This document shows positions 7,564-15,543 of a stretch of DNA of 34,994 bases, piece after piece. The translations under genes and the position numbers were made by a program. The first letter of the stretch is position 1; each line of letters starts with the position of its first letter. The stretch covers positions 1 through 34,994 of the forward strand of contig JBGQGW010000008.1 in the NCBI GenBank assembly GCA_041497605.1, read 5' to 3'. Source of the stretch: JBGPTK01 sp041497605. Lineage in GTDB: Bacteria; Acidobacteriota; Terriglobia; Acidiferrales; UBA7541. Under the pieces are notes generated by a model. That model searched no databases. It saw only the letters and a program-made list of their open reading frames with translations, and had not been told where the DNA came from.

Positions 7564-8427
7564 ATGCCTGACGCGTCATTTTCCCGCATCGCAATTCTCG
7601 GCACCGGGTTGATCGGAGGCTCGTTCGGCCTCGCTTTGCGAAATGAAGGCGTGGAAGGGCGCATCGTTGGATGGGATCGCGAAGATCCCTTGCGCCGTGC
7701 ATTCGAGCGCGGCGCGGTGGACGAGAAGGCAGCCGATCTCGATGGGGCGTTGCGCGGCGCCGATCTGATTTACATCGCGCTTCCGATTGGGGTGTCAATC
7801 GATCTGCTTCCCGCGATTGCCGCGAAGGCCGATCCGGACGCGCTTGTCACCGATGCCTGCAGCACGAAATCAACCATCGCTAAGGTGGCCGAAAACTATT
7901 TTCAACGGGGCGCTCGATTTCTCGGCGGGCATCCCATGGCGGGCAAGGAAATCTCCGGCATCGAGCACGCCGATCCCGGCATCTTTCGCGGCGCGCGCTA
8001 CGCCTTGATAGCTGCAGAAGGGGATTCCGATCCACGGGTGGAACGATTCGCCACGCTCGCGCGCAGAATCGGCGCTGAAGTGATCTGGTGCGACGCCGAA
8101 ACGCACGACTGGGCCGTGGGAATCGTTTCGCATCTTCCGCAAATGGTGAGCGTAGCGCTGGCGCGCATGGTGCTCGATGAAACCGATGAGACCGGTCTGC
8201 CCATCACGCTTGCGGGTCACGGTTTGCGGGATCTGCTACGCATTGCCGGCAGCCCGTACGATGTCTGGCGCGACGTCTGCTTGACCAACACGGAGAATAT
8301 CGCGCGGTCCATTGATCGCCTGCTGCAAGTTCTCGACCACTTGCGAACGATTCTCAAGAATCGAGAGCTGGAAGATGAGTTTCACTCCGCCAACGAACTT
8401 TACAAAATTCTGCACGAGATGAAGTAG
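7564..8427 (+). CDS. tyrA: Prephenate dehydrogenase
   Basis: A 287-residue enzyme that oxidatively decarboxylates prephenate to 4-hydroxyphenylpyruvate (tyrosine branch), acting just after AroQ. The N-terminal Rossmann motif ILGTGLIGGSFGLALR (about residues 10-25) binds NAD(P). GGHPMAGKE and SHLPQMVS, which carries the likely catalytic His, are TyrA signatures. The frame can begin at TTG 7558, but ATG 7564 sits two bases after the aroQ stop and is preferred. It has no ACT domain or fused mutase, so feedback control by tyrosine through an ACT domain is unlikely. It is the last biosynthetic gene of the operon. Confidence 0.94.
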   Translation: MPDASFSRIAILGTGLIGGSFGLALRNEGVEGRIVGWDREDPLRRAFERGAVDEKAADLDGALRGADLIYIALPIGVSIDLLPAIAAKADPDALVTDACSTKSTIAKVAENYFQRGARFLGGHPMAGKEISGIEHADPGIFRGARYALIAAEGDSDPRVERFATLARRIGAEVIWCDAETHDWAVGIVSHLPQMVSVALARMVLDETDETGLPITLAGHGLRDLLRIAGSPYDVWRDVCLTNTENIARSIDRLLQVLDHLRTILKNRELEDEFHSANELYKILHEMK

Positions 8428-8489
8428 ACTTCTTTCTGGCTGTCCGCTCCGCAACCCGCGAACGGGATGGCTCTCTCAAGGAGCATGGG

Positions 8490-9185
8490 ATGGATAAGCG
8501 TGTTGCCAATGCCGGCGTGGCCATCGAGCGCCTGCGCGACGGCATGACGATTCTGATGGGTGGATTCGGGGTTTGCGGAATTCCCGAAAACCTGATCGAC
8601 GCGCTCCGGCGCAAGGGCACGAAAGATTTGACCGTGGCGTCGAACAACGCGGGCGTGGACAATTTCGGCATCGGACTGCTGCTCCAGACCAGGCAAGTAC
8701 GGAAAATGATCGCCAGCTATGTCGGTGAAAATAAAACCTTCGAGCAGTTGGTGCTGAAAAAAGAACTGGAACTCGAACTGAATCCGCAGGGCACGCTGGC
8801 GGAGCGGATCCGGTGCGGCGGCGCCGGGATTCCCGCATTTTATACTCCCACGGGTTATGGCACTCTCGCCGCCGAGGGCAAAGAAACGCGCGAATTCAAT
8901 GGACGAAATTATGTGCTGGTGCCGAGCCTGCGCGGCGACGTGGCCTTCATCAAGGCCTGGAAGGGCGACCGCTGGGGCAATCTGGTCTACCGGAAAACCG
9001 CGAGAAATTTTAATGCCGTGATGGCCACGGCCGCGGATTACGTAATCGCCGAAGTGGAAGAGATCGTCGAGCTGGGCCAGCTCGCTCCGGATTGCATTCA
9101 CACGCCCGGAGTTTTCGTGGATGCGATTTTTCAGGGCACTCGTTACGAAAAACGAATCGAACGCCGCACCGTGCGGAAACGGTAG
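8490..9185 (+). CDS. scoA: 3-oxoacid CoA-transferase, subunit A
   Basis: A 231-residue alpha subunit of a heterodimeric family I CoA-transferase (SCOT/AtoD/PcaI type), which moves CoA between succinyl-CoA or acetyl-CoA and a 3-oxoacid. GGFGVCGIPENLI near residues 24-36 is the CoA-binding glycine-rich motif. FYTPTGYGT and GDRWGNLVYRKTARNFN are conserved in SCOT-A proteins. AAGGAG stands 8 bases before ATG 8490. It lies 62 bases after tyrA and 18 bases before scoB. The exact acid substrate (acetoacetate or 3-oxoadipate) cannot be read from the sequence; overall similarity favours SCOT. Confidence 0.92.
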   Translation: MDKRVANAGVAIERLRDGMTILMGGFGVCGIPENLIDALRRKGTKDLTVASNNAGVDNFGIGLLLQTRQVRKMIASYVGENKTFEQLVLKKELELELNPQGTLAERIRCGGAGIPAFYTPTGYGTLAAEGKETREFNGRNYVLVPSLRGDVAFIKAWKGDRWGNLVYRKTARNFNAVMATAADYVIAEVEEIVELGQLAPDCIHTPGVFVDAIFQGTRYEKRIERRTVRKR

Positions 9186-9203
9186 CGGCGCAGGAGCAGT
9201 CGA

Positions 9204-9872
9204 ATGGCAGGCGCAGAGATGGATAAACGCGAATTCATTGCCCGGCGAGTGGCGCGCGAATTGCACGACGGAGATTACGTCAACCTCGGCATCGGTTTGC
9301 CCACGCTGGTGCCCAGCTTTTTGCCGCCGGATGTCGAAGTCGTCTTGCAATCGGAAAACGGCATGCTCGGCGTGGGGCTTTATCCTTACGAAGGCGAGGA
9401 AGATGCGGACCTGGTGAATGCAGGCAAGGAAACGGTCACCGAAGTCCCCGGCACTTCCTATTTTTCGAGCGCGGAATCCTTCGGCATGATCCGCAGCGGC
9501 CGGATCGATCTGACCATCCTGGGCGCGCTGCAAGTGGATGAAAAAGGCAATCTGGCCAATTGGGCCATTCCCGGCAAAATGCTCAAGGGAATGGGCGGAG
9601 CCATGGATTTGGTGGCGGGCGCCAAGCGCGTGATCATCGCGATGGAGCACACCACCAAGGAAGGCGAGCCGAAGATTTTGAAAAGTTGTACCCTGCCGCT
9701 CACCGGCCTTGGCGTGGTGGATCTGATCGTCACCGATCTTGGGGTCATCGAAGTAACCCCGGACGGCCTGGTGCTGCGCGAAGTGGCGCTGGGAGTTACT
9801 CCAGAGGAAGTTGAAAAGGCCACCGCAGCTCCGTTGCGCCGTGCGGCCAAGATTGAAACGATGAAGGTGTGA
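9204..9872 (+). CDS. scoB: 3-oxoacid CoA-transferase, subunit B
   Basis: A 222-residue beta subunit partnering ScoA. It carries the catalytic glutamate in QSENGMLGVG (about E51), which forms the glutamyl-CoA thioester intermediate. VNLGIGLPTLVPSF is the typical N-terminal motif, and GKMLKGMGGAMDLVAGAKRVI is also conserved. AGGAG at 9192-9196 is well spaced for ATG 9204; a second ATG in frame at 9219 is possible. Adjacent scoA and scoB form one transcriptional unit, probably for ketone body or 3-oxoacid use. Confidence 0.93.
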   Translation: MAGAEMDKREFIARRVARELHDGDYVNLGIGLPTLVPSFLPPDVEVVLQSENGMLGVGLYPYEGEEDADLVNAGKETVTEVPGTSYFSSAESFGMIRSGRIDLTILGALQVDEKGNLANWAIPGKMLKGMGGAMDLVAGAKRVIIAMEHTTKEGEPKILKSCTLPLTGLGVVDLIVTDLGVIEVTPDGLVLREVALGVTPEEVEKATAAPLRRAAKIETMKV

Positions 9873-9970
9873 GAGCGCAGTCGAACAGGAGGTTGCGCAG
9901 CACTCTTCCACATCTCCCTGTTTCACCCGCGGGTCGGCTAAGGTACCATCAATGGCAGAGGAAGCTTGGG

Positions 9971-10279
9971 ATGCAAGCGCATTCAATTGTTGTCGTCAGC
10001 CTGCACAGTCCGAAGGAAAAGGTTTGGGGCGAACTGCTCGAGATGAGCGTCGCCGGCGTTTCGTTGCGGGGGATTGACCTGGGCGCGTTCGACGACTTTG
10101 TCAGTCAAGTCGTTCATCCGGAAGGTGAGCGTATGGGATTGCCCACGCTCTTCTTTCCCATGTTGCGCGTCGAGCGAATCGCGCTCGACGAGCCTCGCGG
10201 CTCCATTCCCTCGCTGGCGGAAATGTTCGAAAAAAAAGTGGGACGCACGCTGCATGACTACTTGGCCCTGTTCGCTTGA
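9971..10279 (+). CDS. Small conserved-looking protein of unknown function
   Basis: A 102-residue protein preceded by an excellent ribosome site (AGAGGAAG, 9957-9964). The frame is open upstream to 9869, but that start overlaps scoB and has no support. The N-terminal half is beta-rich, with alternating hydrophobic stretches (SIVVVSLHSP, KVWGELLEMS, GVSLRGIDL). The C-terminal part is a probable helix (SLAEMFEKKVGRTLHDYL). No signal peptide or membrane span is seen. A small-barrel, Sm-like fold is conceivable but not shown. A TACCAT at about 9942 could be a -10 element. It lies 21 bases before pgsA, suggesting co-transcription. I do not recognise the family. Confidence 0.75.
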   Translation: MQAHSIVVVSLHSPKEKVWGELLEMSVAGVSLRGIDLGAFDDFVSQVVHPEGERMGLPTLFFPMLRVERIALDEPRGSIPSLAEMFEKKVGRTLHDYLALFA

Positions 10280-10300
10280 TCTAGTTCGCGAGCACAATTC

Positions 10301-10864
10301 ATGGACAAACGCATTCTCTCGGTTCCGAACCAGATCACCTTCCTGCGCTTGGGATTCCTTCCATTTTTTCTGATCACCATTCGATATGGCCACTACGGCT
10401 GGGCATTAGGAATCCTGGTTGCCGCGGGACTCAGTGACGGAGTGGATGGCTGGCTGGCGCGGCGCTGGAATCAACGAACCACGCTCGGCATGTTCATCGA
10501 CCCAATCGCGGATAAACTTCTGCTGTCGTCCTCGTATTTTATGCTCGCGCTCGAAAAAAAGATTGCCTGGTGGCTGGCGATTCTGGTGCTGGGGCGCGAC
10601 GTAATCCTCCTGACGGCGTCGGCGGTGATCCTGCTGGTCGTCGGTTATCAGACGTTTCCACCGAGCATTTACGGCAAGATCAACACGTTCGTCCAAATTA
10701 TTCTGGTGTTCCTGGTCCTCATTTCGCAGTTGGCCCCATACCCCTGGCTCAAGCTGGTCAGGCACATTTTTATTGACCTGGTAGCCTTCTTCACAGTTTT
10801 TTCCGGCTTACACTACAGCATCGTTGTGGCGCAGCGCTTAAGTAGATCACACGCGGCGCAATAG
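10301..10864 (+). CDS. pgsA: CDP-diacylglycerol-glycerol-3-phosphate phosphatidyltransferase
   Basis: A 187-residue inner-membrane enzyme that makes phosphatidylglycerol phosphate from CDP-diacylglycerol and glycerol-3-phosphate. The CDP-alcohol phosphatidyltransferase signature D-G-x2-A-R-x8-G-x3-D-x3-D is intact, from DGWLARRW through GMFIDPIAD. The N-terminal VPNQITFLRLGFLPFF is typical of PgsA. Several hydrophobic helices follow. Related family members (cardiolipin, phosphatidylinositol or phosphatidylserine synthases) share the motif, so the specific product is inferred from the N-terminal PNxIT-x-LR pattern and length. The ribosome site is weak. The gene is followed by a hairpin and the convergent rhomboid gene. 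Confidence 0.88.
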   Translation: MDKRILSVPNQITFLRLGFLPFFLITIRYGHYGWALGILVAAGLSDGVDGWLARRWNQRTTLGMFIDPIADKLLLSSSYFMLALEKKIAWWLAILVLGRDVILLTASAVILLVVGYQTFPPSIYGKINTFVQIILVFLVLISQLAPYPWLKLVRHIFIDLVAFFTVFSGLHYSIVVAQRLSRSHAAQ

Positions 10865-10868
10865 ATTT

Positions 10869-10900
10869 GCTGAGGGTTCTTCTTTCCTGAAGAGCTCAGC
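10869..10900. terminator. Terminator-like hairpin between pgsA and the rhomboid gene
   Basis: GCTGAG (10869-10874) pairs with CTCAGC (10895-10900), and inside it TCTTC (10878-10882) pairs with GAAGA (10889-10893). It lies between two convergent stops, which suits a bidirectional terminator. No T-tract follows on either strand. Confidence 0.45.
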
Positions 10901-10972
10901 GGTGTACCAATTCCTCGCCGGATTTGGGATCACTTGAAATTGAATTTGTTCAAATCGGATGGGGAAAGCCGC

Positions 10973-11902
10973 TTAGCTTGTGGGGGGAGCAAAAATGAAG
11001 AGCGCCGCAAAGCTGCCAACAATGGCGAGTGCGGCAATCCAGCCCATCGCGTAGGCCATCGTGCGTTCGCTCGAGGTCATCGGCTCCCGGTCGGCCATCA
11101 CCTTTCCAAGCAGGAAGCCCGAAACCAAGCCACCGAGGTGCGCGGCATTATCGATGCCAGAGAAGAGGAATCCAAGTACGCCAATATAAATAATCCATTT
11201 GATGAGCTGGCTCCGGAGCATTTGCATGGATGCCCCACCACGCCGGGTGGTCACCGCCAGCAGCACGCCGATCAATCCGAGCAGCGCGCCAGAGCCCCCC
11301 ACGCTGAAGTGACCCAAGGTTGAGCTGAAGACGTATCCGAATGCACCGGTGAGAACATAGATAAAAAGATATCTCGCCGAGCCGTACAGTTCTTCAATTT
11401 GTGGACCGATGTCCATTAGCACCCACATATTGAAAACGATGTGCATCAGGCTTCCATGGAGAAAGACCGCAGTGATAAATCGCCACGGCGCGTGCAGGTT
11501 ATATGGCAGCGGTTCCGATGCGCCCAATTTATCGAGAATCTGCGGCGCAATGCCGCCCAGATTCATCAGACCGCCAAGTCCACCGCCTCCGCCCATTCCG
11601 CCACCCAACTGGATCGAGCGCAGCAGGCTCACGCCATAGAGCAGGCAACTGAGAGTGAGAATCGCATATGTAACAGGCGAGGTAGCCGGCATCAGCCGGC
11701 CAAGCGAACGGCTGGCAGCCGCGATCGAAAACGTCATGCTTGCGCCGCACTGATGGCAGCGAGCGGAGGTTGCGCCGACCAGCATTCCGCACGCGGGACA
11801 CATCTTGGGGCTGGCTTGTTGTGGCGGGCTGGATCGAAAAAGGGCGCGAGCGCTTTCGCGCCAGCGATCGAGCTTGTATCTCCAACGAACGGGTAGAGGC
11901 AA
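10973..11902 (-). CDS. Rhomboid-family intramembrane serine protease with N-terminal zinc ribbon
   Basis: A 309-residue protein starting at TTG 11902, which has AAGGA six bases upstream; an ATG 33 codons later is an alternative. Residues 35-52 form a zinc ribbon (CPAC...CHQC). A hydrophobic span follows, then a Gly/Met-rich loop, then the rhomboid core. The core has LHGSLMHIVFNMW with H149, H154 and N158, catalytic Ser204 in GGSGALLG, and His255 in AAHLGG. A further transmembrane helix closes the C terminus. Rhomboids cleave membrane-spanning substrates within the bilayer. The zinc ribbon probably lies on the cytoplasmic face and may bind a partner. The gene is divergent from rlpA. Confidence 0.93.
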   Translation of the reverse strand: MPLPVRWRYKLDRWRESARALFRSSPPQQASPKMCPACGMLVGATSARCHQCGASMTFSIAAASRSLGRLMPATSPVTYAILTLSCLLYGVSLLRSIQLGGGMGGGGGLGGLMNLGGIAPQILDKLGASEPLPYNLHAPWRFITAVFLHGSLMHIVFNMWVLMDIGPQIEELYGSARYLFIYVLTGAFGYVFSSTLGHFSVGGSGALLGLIGVLLAVTTRRGGASMQMLRSQLIKWIIYIGVLGFLFSGIDNAAHLGGLVSGFLLGKVMADREPMTSSERTMAYAMGWIAALAIVGSFAALFIFAPPTS

Positions 11903-11911
11903 CGGGTATCC

Positions 11912-11939
11912 TTGCTATAATTTGTTTCGCCACTATAAT
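11912..11939 (+). promoter_or_regulatory. Promoter of the rlpA-like gene
   Basis: TTGCTA at 11912-11917 and a perfect TATAAT at 11934-11939 are spaced by 16 bases. On the opposite strand the same A/T stretch reads TATTAT (11941-11936), a possible -10 for the divergent rhomboid gene, so the two promoters may overlap. The call is by pattern only. Confidence 0.5.
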
Positions 11940-12020
11940 ACCGGAAAATGAGGATGAAAACTTGAATCGGGATGCGAAGTGAGGCTCACAGGGGGTCATT
12001 CGTATTCATCTAAGACAGCA

Positions 12021-12743
12021 ATGATCCGAGCCCGGATCGGCTTTTCCCTGGGACTGATCCTATTTGCAATTCTAGCCGGCCCAGGTTGCGCGCACAGGAC
12101 TGCTACATCCCGCCCTCCCGCTCAAGCTCCGGTGCCATCTCCTATTCCTCCGGCGCCCTCAGCGCCGCCAGTGCAGACCCAGCCGCCCGTGTCGGGGCAA
12201 TATGTGGAGGAAGGTGTAGCCTCCTGGTACGGGCCGCCGTTCAATGGCCGCCGTGCCTCGAATGGCGAAATTTATGACATGTATCAGTTGACCGCGGCTC
12301 ATCGCACGCTCGCGTTCAACGCCGTTGTGCGCGTGACAAACTTGCTCAACGGTAAGCAAGTCGATGTCCGCATCACCGATCGCGGCCCCTTCGTCGCCAA
12401 TCGCGTGATTGATCTATCGCTCGCAGCCGCACGCGCGATTGACATGGTTGGACCGGGGACCGCCCAGGTACGGCTGGAACTTGTCTCCGGGCAGGCTGCA
12501 ACAGTTGGATTCTTTGGGGTACAGGTGGGAGCATTCCAAAATGACGAGAATGCCGAACGCCTGAAGAATCGCCTCAGCCTGAACTACTCGCCCGTGACCA
12601 TTCACAAAGATGACTTGCCCACGGGCACTTTCTACCGCGTCCGCGTCGGACGCTTGCCAAGTGAGGCTGCCGCCTCGCAACTTGCGGAACAATTGCGTGC
12701 CAACGAGCAGTTCGCCACGTTCGTCGTTCGCCTGGATGAATAA
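12021..12743 (+). CDS. rlpA: RlpA-like septal protein (double-psi beta-barrel plus SPOR domain)
   Basis: A 240-residue envelope protein. The N terminus is a hydrophobic signal ending at C23 (AGPGC), an imperfect lipobox, so it is probably an outer-membrane lipoprotein. A Pro-rich linker spans residues 31-58. Residues 62-155 form the RlpA double-psi barrel: EEGVASWYGPPFNGRRASNGE, His94 in TAAHRTL and Asp120 in ITDRGPF, the two residues essential for lytic transglycosylase activity in Pseudomonas RlpA. Residues 164-238 form a SPOR domain, which binds denuded septal glycan. The frame opens further upstream at 11979, but ATG 12021 puts the signal peptide at the terminus. It probably acts in daughter cell separation. 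Confidence 0.9.
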   Translation: MIRARIGFSLGLILFAILAGPGCAHRTATSRPPAQAPVPSPIPPAPSAPPVQTQPPVSGQYVEEGVASWYGPPFNGRRASNGEIYDMYQLTAAHRTLAFNAVVRVTNLLNGKQVDVRITDRGPFVANRVIDLSLAAARAIDMVGPGTAQVRLELVSGQAATVGFFGVQVGAFQNDENAERLKNRLSLNYSPVTIHKDDLPTGTFYRVRVGRLPSEAAASQLAEQLRANEQFATFVVRLDE

Positions 12744-12799
12744 GAATTCTTCAGGAGCCCTTCTTGGACTGCGGAAAAAATCACTCTGAATCACTGGAG

Positions 12800-15178
12800 C
12801 TACTTGTGTTTCATCTCGTAGACGCCGTCCCATTCCGTCGAGGGTTCCTCGGCGAGGTATTCATCGCAGCGCGCGAGAAACACTTGCGAGGGACGGTCGC
12901 CGGGCCATTGTTTGAGCACGGCTTCGAATGAACCGCGAGCCTCGCGCCAATCGCGGCGTTTGTATGCCTCGCGGCCCTTCATGAACAGCGCGCACATTTC
13001 GGCTAATTTCTCATCGCTGTCCGTTATGCCCACCAGCTCATAAATTGTCACTGGCTCGGCTTTGCCTTTCACGCGAATCAGATCGAGTTCGCGGAAAAGC
13101 ATTCCCGCGCCATCCACCCCCGCGCGCGTGGTTTCGCTGACGATGATGCGCGTGCCATATTCCTTGTTCAGCCCCTCGAGGCGCGACGACAGGTTCACCG
13201 TGTCTCCCATGGCGGTATAGCCGTAACGCAGCGCCGAGCCCATGTTTCCCACGGAAGCGATTCCCGAATTGATGCCGATGCCGATTTCCAGCACCGGCTG
13301 CCCCCGTTCGCGCCACTCTTTTTGCAATTCGCTGAGGCGCTCGAGCATCTCGATCGCAGCCTGGCAGGCGCGCTTGGCGTGCGCGGGCTCTTCAAAGGGC
13401 GCGCCCCACAGAGCCATCACGGCGTCACCGATATATTTGTCGAGCATTCCCTGGTTGCGGAACACGATCCGCGTCATTTCGGTGAGATACTGATTCAGCA
13501 GGTCGGCCAATTCTTGCGCATCGAGTTTTTCGGAGATGCTGGTAAAGCCCCGAACGTCGCTGAACATCACGCTCACTTCCGTCTTGCGCGGCTGAACCTG
13601 CTTTGGATCGTCCAGCAAACGCCGGATTACTTCGGGACTGACGTATTGCTGGAACGCGCCGCGCACCTTGCGCTTCTCGCGTTCCTCGATCAACACGCGA
13701 AAAAGCGCCACCAAGCCGACATTGGGCAAGAGTGTGAACAAAGTCGGCGTGACGAAATTCAGCCACCAGCCGTGTTCGAACGCCACGTAGACCAGCCATC
13801 CGAAGGGCACTACCAGCAGCAGCGGCAGCGCCATCCAACGCGGCTGTGCAAGCGCCATCCACAATCCCACCGGGAGACCAAACAGCAGTATCAACGCCAG
13901 ATCCGCAAGGTGCTGATCGGCTCCGCGCAGCAGAAAATGCTGATTCAAAATGTTGTCGATTACGTTGGCGTGAATTTCGACCCCCGGGAAATTCAGGCCG
14001 CCAAACGGCGTGGCGCGGAGATCTCCAATGCCCGTGGCGGAAGCGCCGACCAGAACCAGTTTGTCGCGAAATAATCCCGGAGGGAAATTCCTGTTGGCGA
14101 CATCAGCCAGCGAAACATAAAGGTAGCTGTAAGCGGGGCCCTGATAGTTCACCATCATGCGGCCCACGTCGTCCGGCCGGACGGAGAGTTTCGGGCCAAA
14201 CTCGATTCCGGCGACTCCCGCCGGACCAAAATTGAGGACGGTTTGCTCGTTCGGCAGGCCCAGGTAAAGTCTCAAGGTTTGCACATCGATGGATGCGTAG
14301 AAGTCCCATTGCTTCCGGTCCTCATCGCGCCCGTAGGGAAGGACCAGCAACGCGCGGCGCACCACGCCATCTGCATCCGGCGCCACATTGAAAAATCCGC
14401 AGGCTGCCTTGTCCGCCGAAAGCGCGCCCGTCAGAACTTCAGTGTTCGCTTCGGCGCCTCGATAGATCAGATCGAGATCTTCAAAATCCTGGATCAGGCG
14501 GAGGCGGTCTTGCTCTCCCTGGGAAGCCCGCGTTGGCCGCACTTCCGGGAAAGGAAAAAACGCAATCAGGTTGGCATAGCGATCGAGAGTCCCGCTGTCC
14601 ACCCCTGCGAGGTCTGCTTCGGTGCGCAGAAAAAAGTTTCCCAAAACCACGCTGCCAAATCTCTTGATCGATTCCGCGAATAGCTTGTCGTAGTTGTATT
14701 GCTCTTCGAGTTGCTTGATTTGCTCGACCATCTGAGGGTTCGGCGGGTGGCCTTCTTTTTTCTGCTTTTCGAGATTGGCTCGGAGCGTCCGCAGCGGCAG
14801 CGCGGTGGCATCTTGCTGGCTGAAGGTGATATCGAACGCCACCACGCGCGCTCCGTCTTCGTGCAGCGCGTCCAGCATGTGCGCAAAATGGATGCGTGGA
14901 AACGGCCAGCGGCCCAGGACTTCCTGCGAGCGCTGGTCAATATCGATGATCACAATGCGCGGATCGGGATTTTGCCGGCCCCGTACGCGAAATCGGTAGT
15001 CGAGCGAGTTCAATTCCAGCCGGCCGATGGCATCGAACACCGGCGTCGGGCGCTCGCCCACAAATGTGGCGAAATAGATCACCAGCGCGCCAATGGTCAC
15101 AGCCAGGCTGATCGCGAGCGAGCCTCTGTGCCGCCACCAGGCCCGCAACATACCGGAAATTCTTTGGGTGATCGCCAT
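12800..15178 (-). CDS. CHASE2 sensor class III adenylate/guanylate cyclase
   Basis: A 792-residue membrane protein from ATG 15178 (a GTG at 15181 is directly upstream). One transmembrane helix lies near residues 18-42. A large extracytoplasmic CHASE2 domain follows (about 45-420, with FDAIGRLELNSLDYRFRVRG and VVIIDIDQRS-like signatures). Two to three helices lie at about 425-490, then a class III cyclase catalytic domain at about 535-720. Metal-binding aspartates are in MFSDVRGFTS and KYIGDAVMALWG. The transition-state Asn and Arg are in NLSSRLEG. The Lys of DKYIGD suggests ATP as substrate, though this is not decisive. The C-terminal tail is TPR-like helical. It should sense an unknown periplasmic signal and make cAMP. 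Confidence 0.93.
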   Translation of the reverse strand: MAITQRISGMLRAWWRHRGSLAISLAVTIGALVIYFATFVGERPTPVFDAIGRLELNSLDYRFRVRGRQNPDPRIVIIDIDQRSQEVLGRWPFPRIHFAHMLDALHEDGARVVAFDITFSQQDATALPLRTLRANLEKQKKEGHPPNPQMVEQIKQLEEQYNYDKLFAESIKRFGSVVLGNFFLRTEADLAGVDSGTLDRYANLIAFFPFPEVRPTRASQGEQDRLRLIQDFEDLDLIYRGAEANTEVLTGALSADKAACGFFNVAPDADGVVRRALLVLPYGRDEDRKQWDFYASIDVQTLRLYLGLPNEQTVLNFGPAGVAGIEFGPKLSVRPDDVGRMMVNYQGPAYSYLYVSLADVANRNFPPGLFRDKLVLVGASATGIGDLRATPFGGLNFPGVEIHANVIDNILNQHFLLRGADQHLADLALILLFGLPVGLWMALAQPRWMALPLLLVVPFGWLVYVAFEHGWWLNFVTPTLFTLLPNVGLVALFRVLIEEREKRKVRGAFQQYVSPEVIRRLLDDPKQVQPRKTEVSVMFSDVRGFTSISEKLDAQELADLLNQYLTEMTRIVFRNQGMLDKYIGDAVMALWGAPFEEPAHAKRACQAAIEMLERLSELQKEWRERGQPVLEIGIGINSGIASVGNMGSALRYGYTAMGDTVNLSSRLEGLNKEYGTRIIVSETTRAGVDGAGMLFRELDLIRVKGKAEPVTIYELVGITDSDEKLAEMCALFMKGREAYKRRDWREARGSFEAVLKQWPGDRPSQVFLARCDEYLAEEPSTEWDGVYEMKHK

Positions 15179-15543
15179 CACAAAGGGACATCACGCGGAA
15201 CGAACGCACGAAATGACAGATCGTTCCAGCGGGCAACTGCGGCGTTAGGCTAACAAACGGGTTGCGTCAATTCAAGGAGCGCCTGGATGCCGATCGAGCG
15301 TGGCCACTTACGCGAAACGATGTCCCCCCTCCTCTTTGGGTATTTGTTCAAAGCCTTGCGCCATTTCGGAACTCCGCATTACGAAGCAAAGTGTCAAATT
15401 ACCCATAAGCCCAACTAAGGTGGGCAATTAGCCCAGTCCTAGTACAGTATCTTCTTCGTTACGCACTCTTGCCCTTTCATCCGTCTCTCTGCGGCAAATC
15501 GCTATACTAGGACGATAGCAGTTTTGGGTTCCTGTCTACTGAA
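15179..15543. other. Divergent intergenic region between CHASE2 cyclase and HD-GYP genes
   Basis: No convincing ORF is present in these 365 bases. The region holds the array of AATTRCCCA-like sites at 15397-15435 and a TATACT -10-like hexamer at 15503-15508 pointing toward the HD-GYP gene. No clear -35 is found at the proper distance from it. Promoters for both divergent genes must lie here. Confidence 0.5.
15397..15435. promoter_or_regulatory. Cluster of four AATTRCCCA-like sites, probable operator
   Basis: Four related copies lie within 39 bases: AATTACCCA (15397-15405), CATAAGCCCA (15404-15413), TGGGCAATT (15421-15429, the reverse complement of AATTGCCCA) and AATTAGCCCA (15426-15435). Copies 2 and 3 form the inverted repeat GCCCA-N7-TGGGC; copies 3 and 4 share their AATT. 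Such geometry suggests cooperative binding by a dimeric regulator upstream of the HD-GYP gene. The regulator is unknown. Confidence 0.45.

Noticed and set aside
9869..9970. N-terminal extension of the small protein before pgsA
   Set aside because: It overlaps the scoB stop, is Arg-rich without structure, and the good ribosome site lies at the inner ATG.
8400..9986. 528-residue open frame antisense to scoA/scoB
   Set aside because: It overlaps two firmly identified genes, and its composition (rich in His, Arg, Gln) is typical of a shadow frame.
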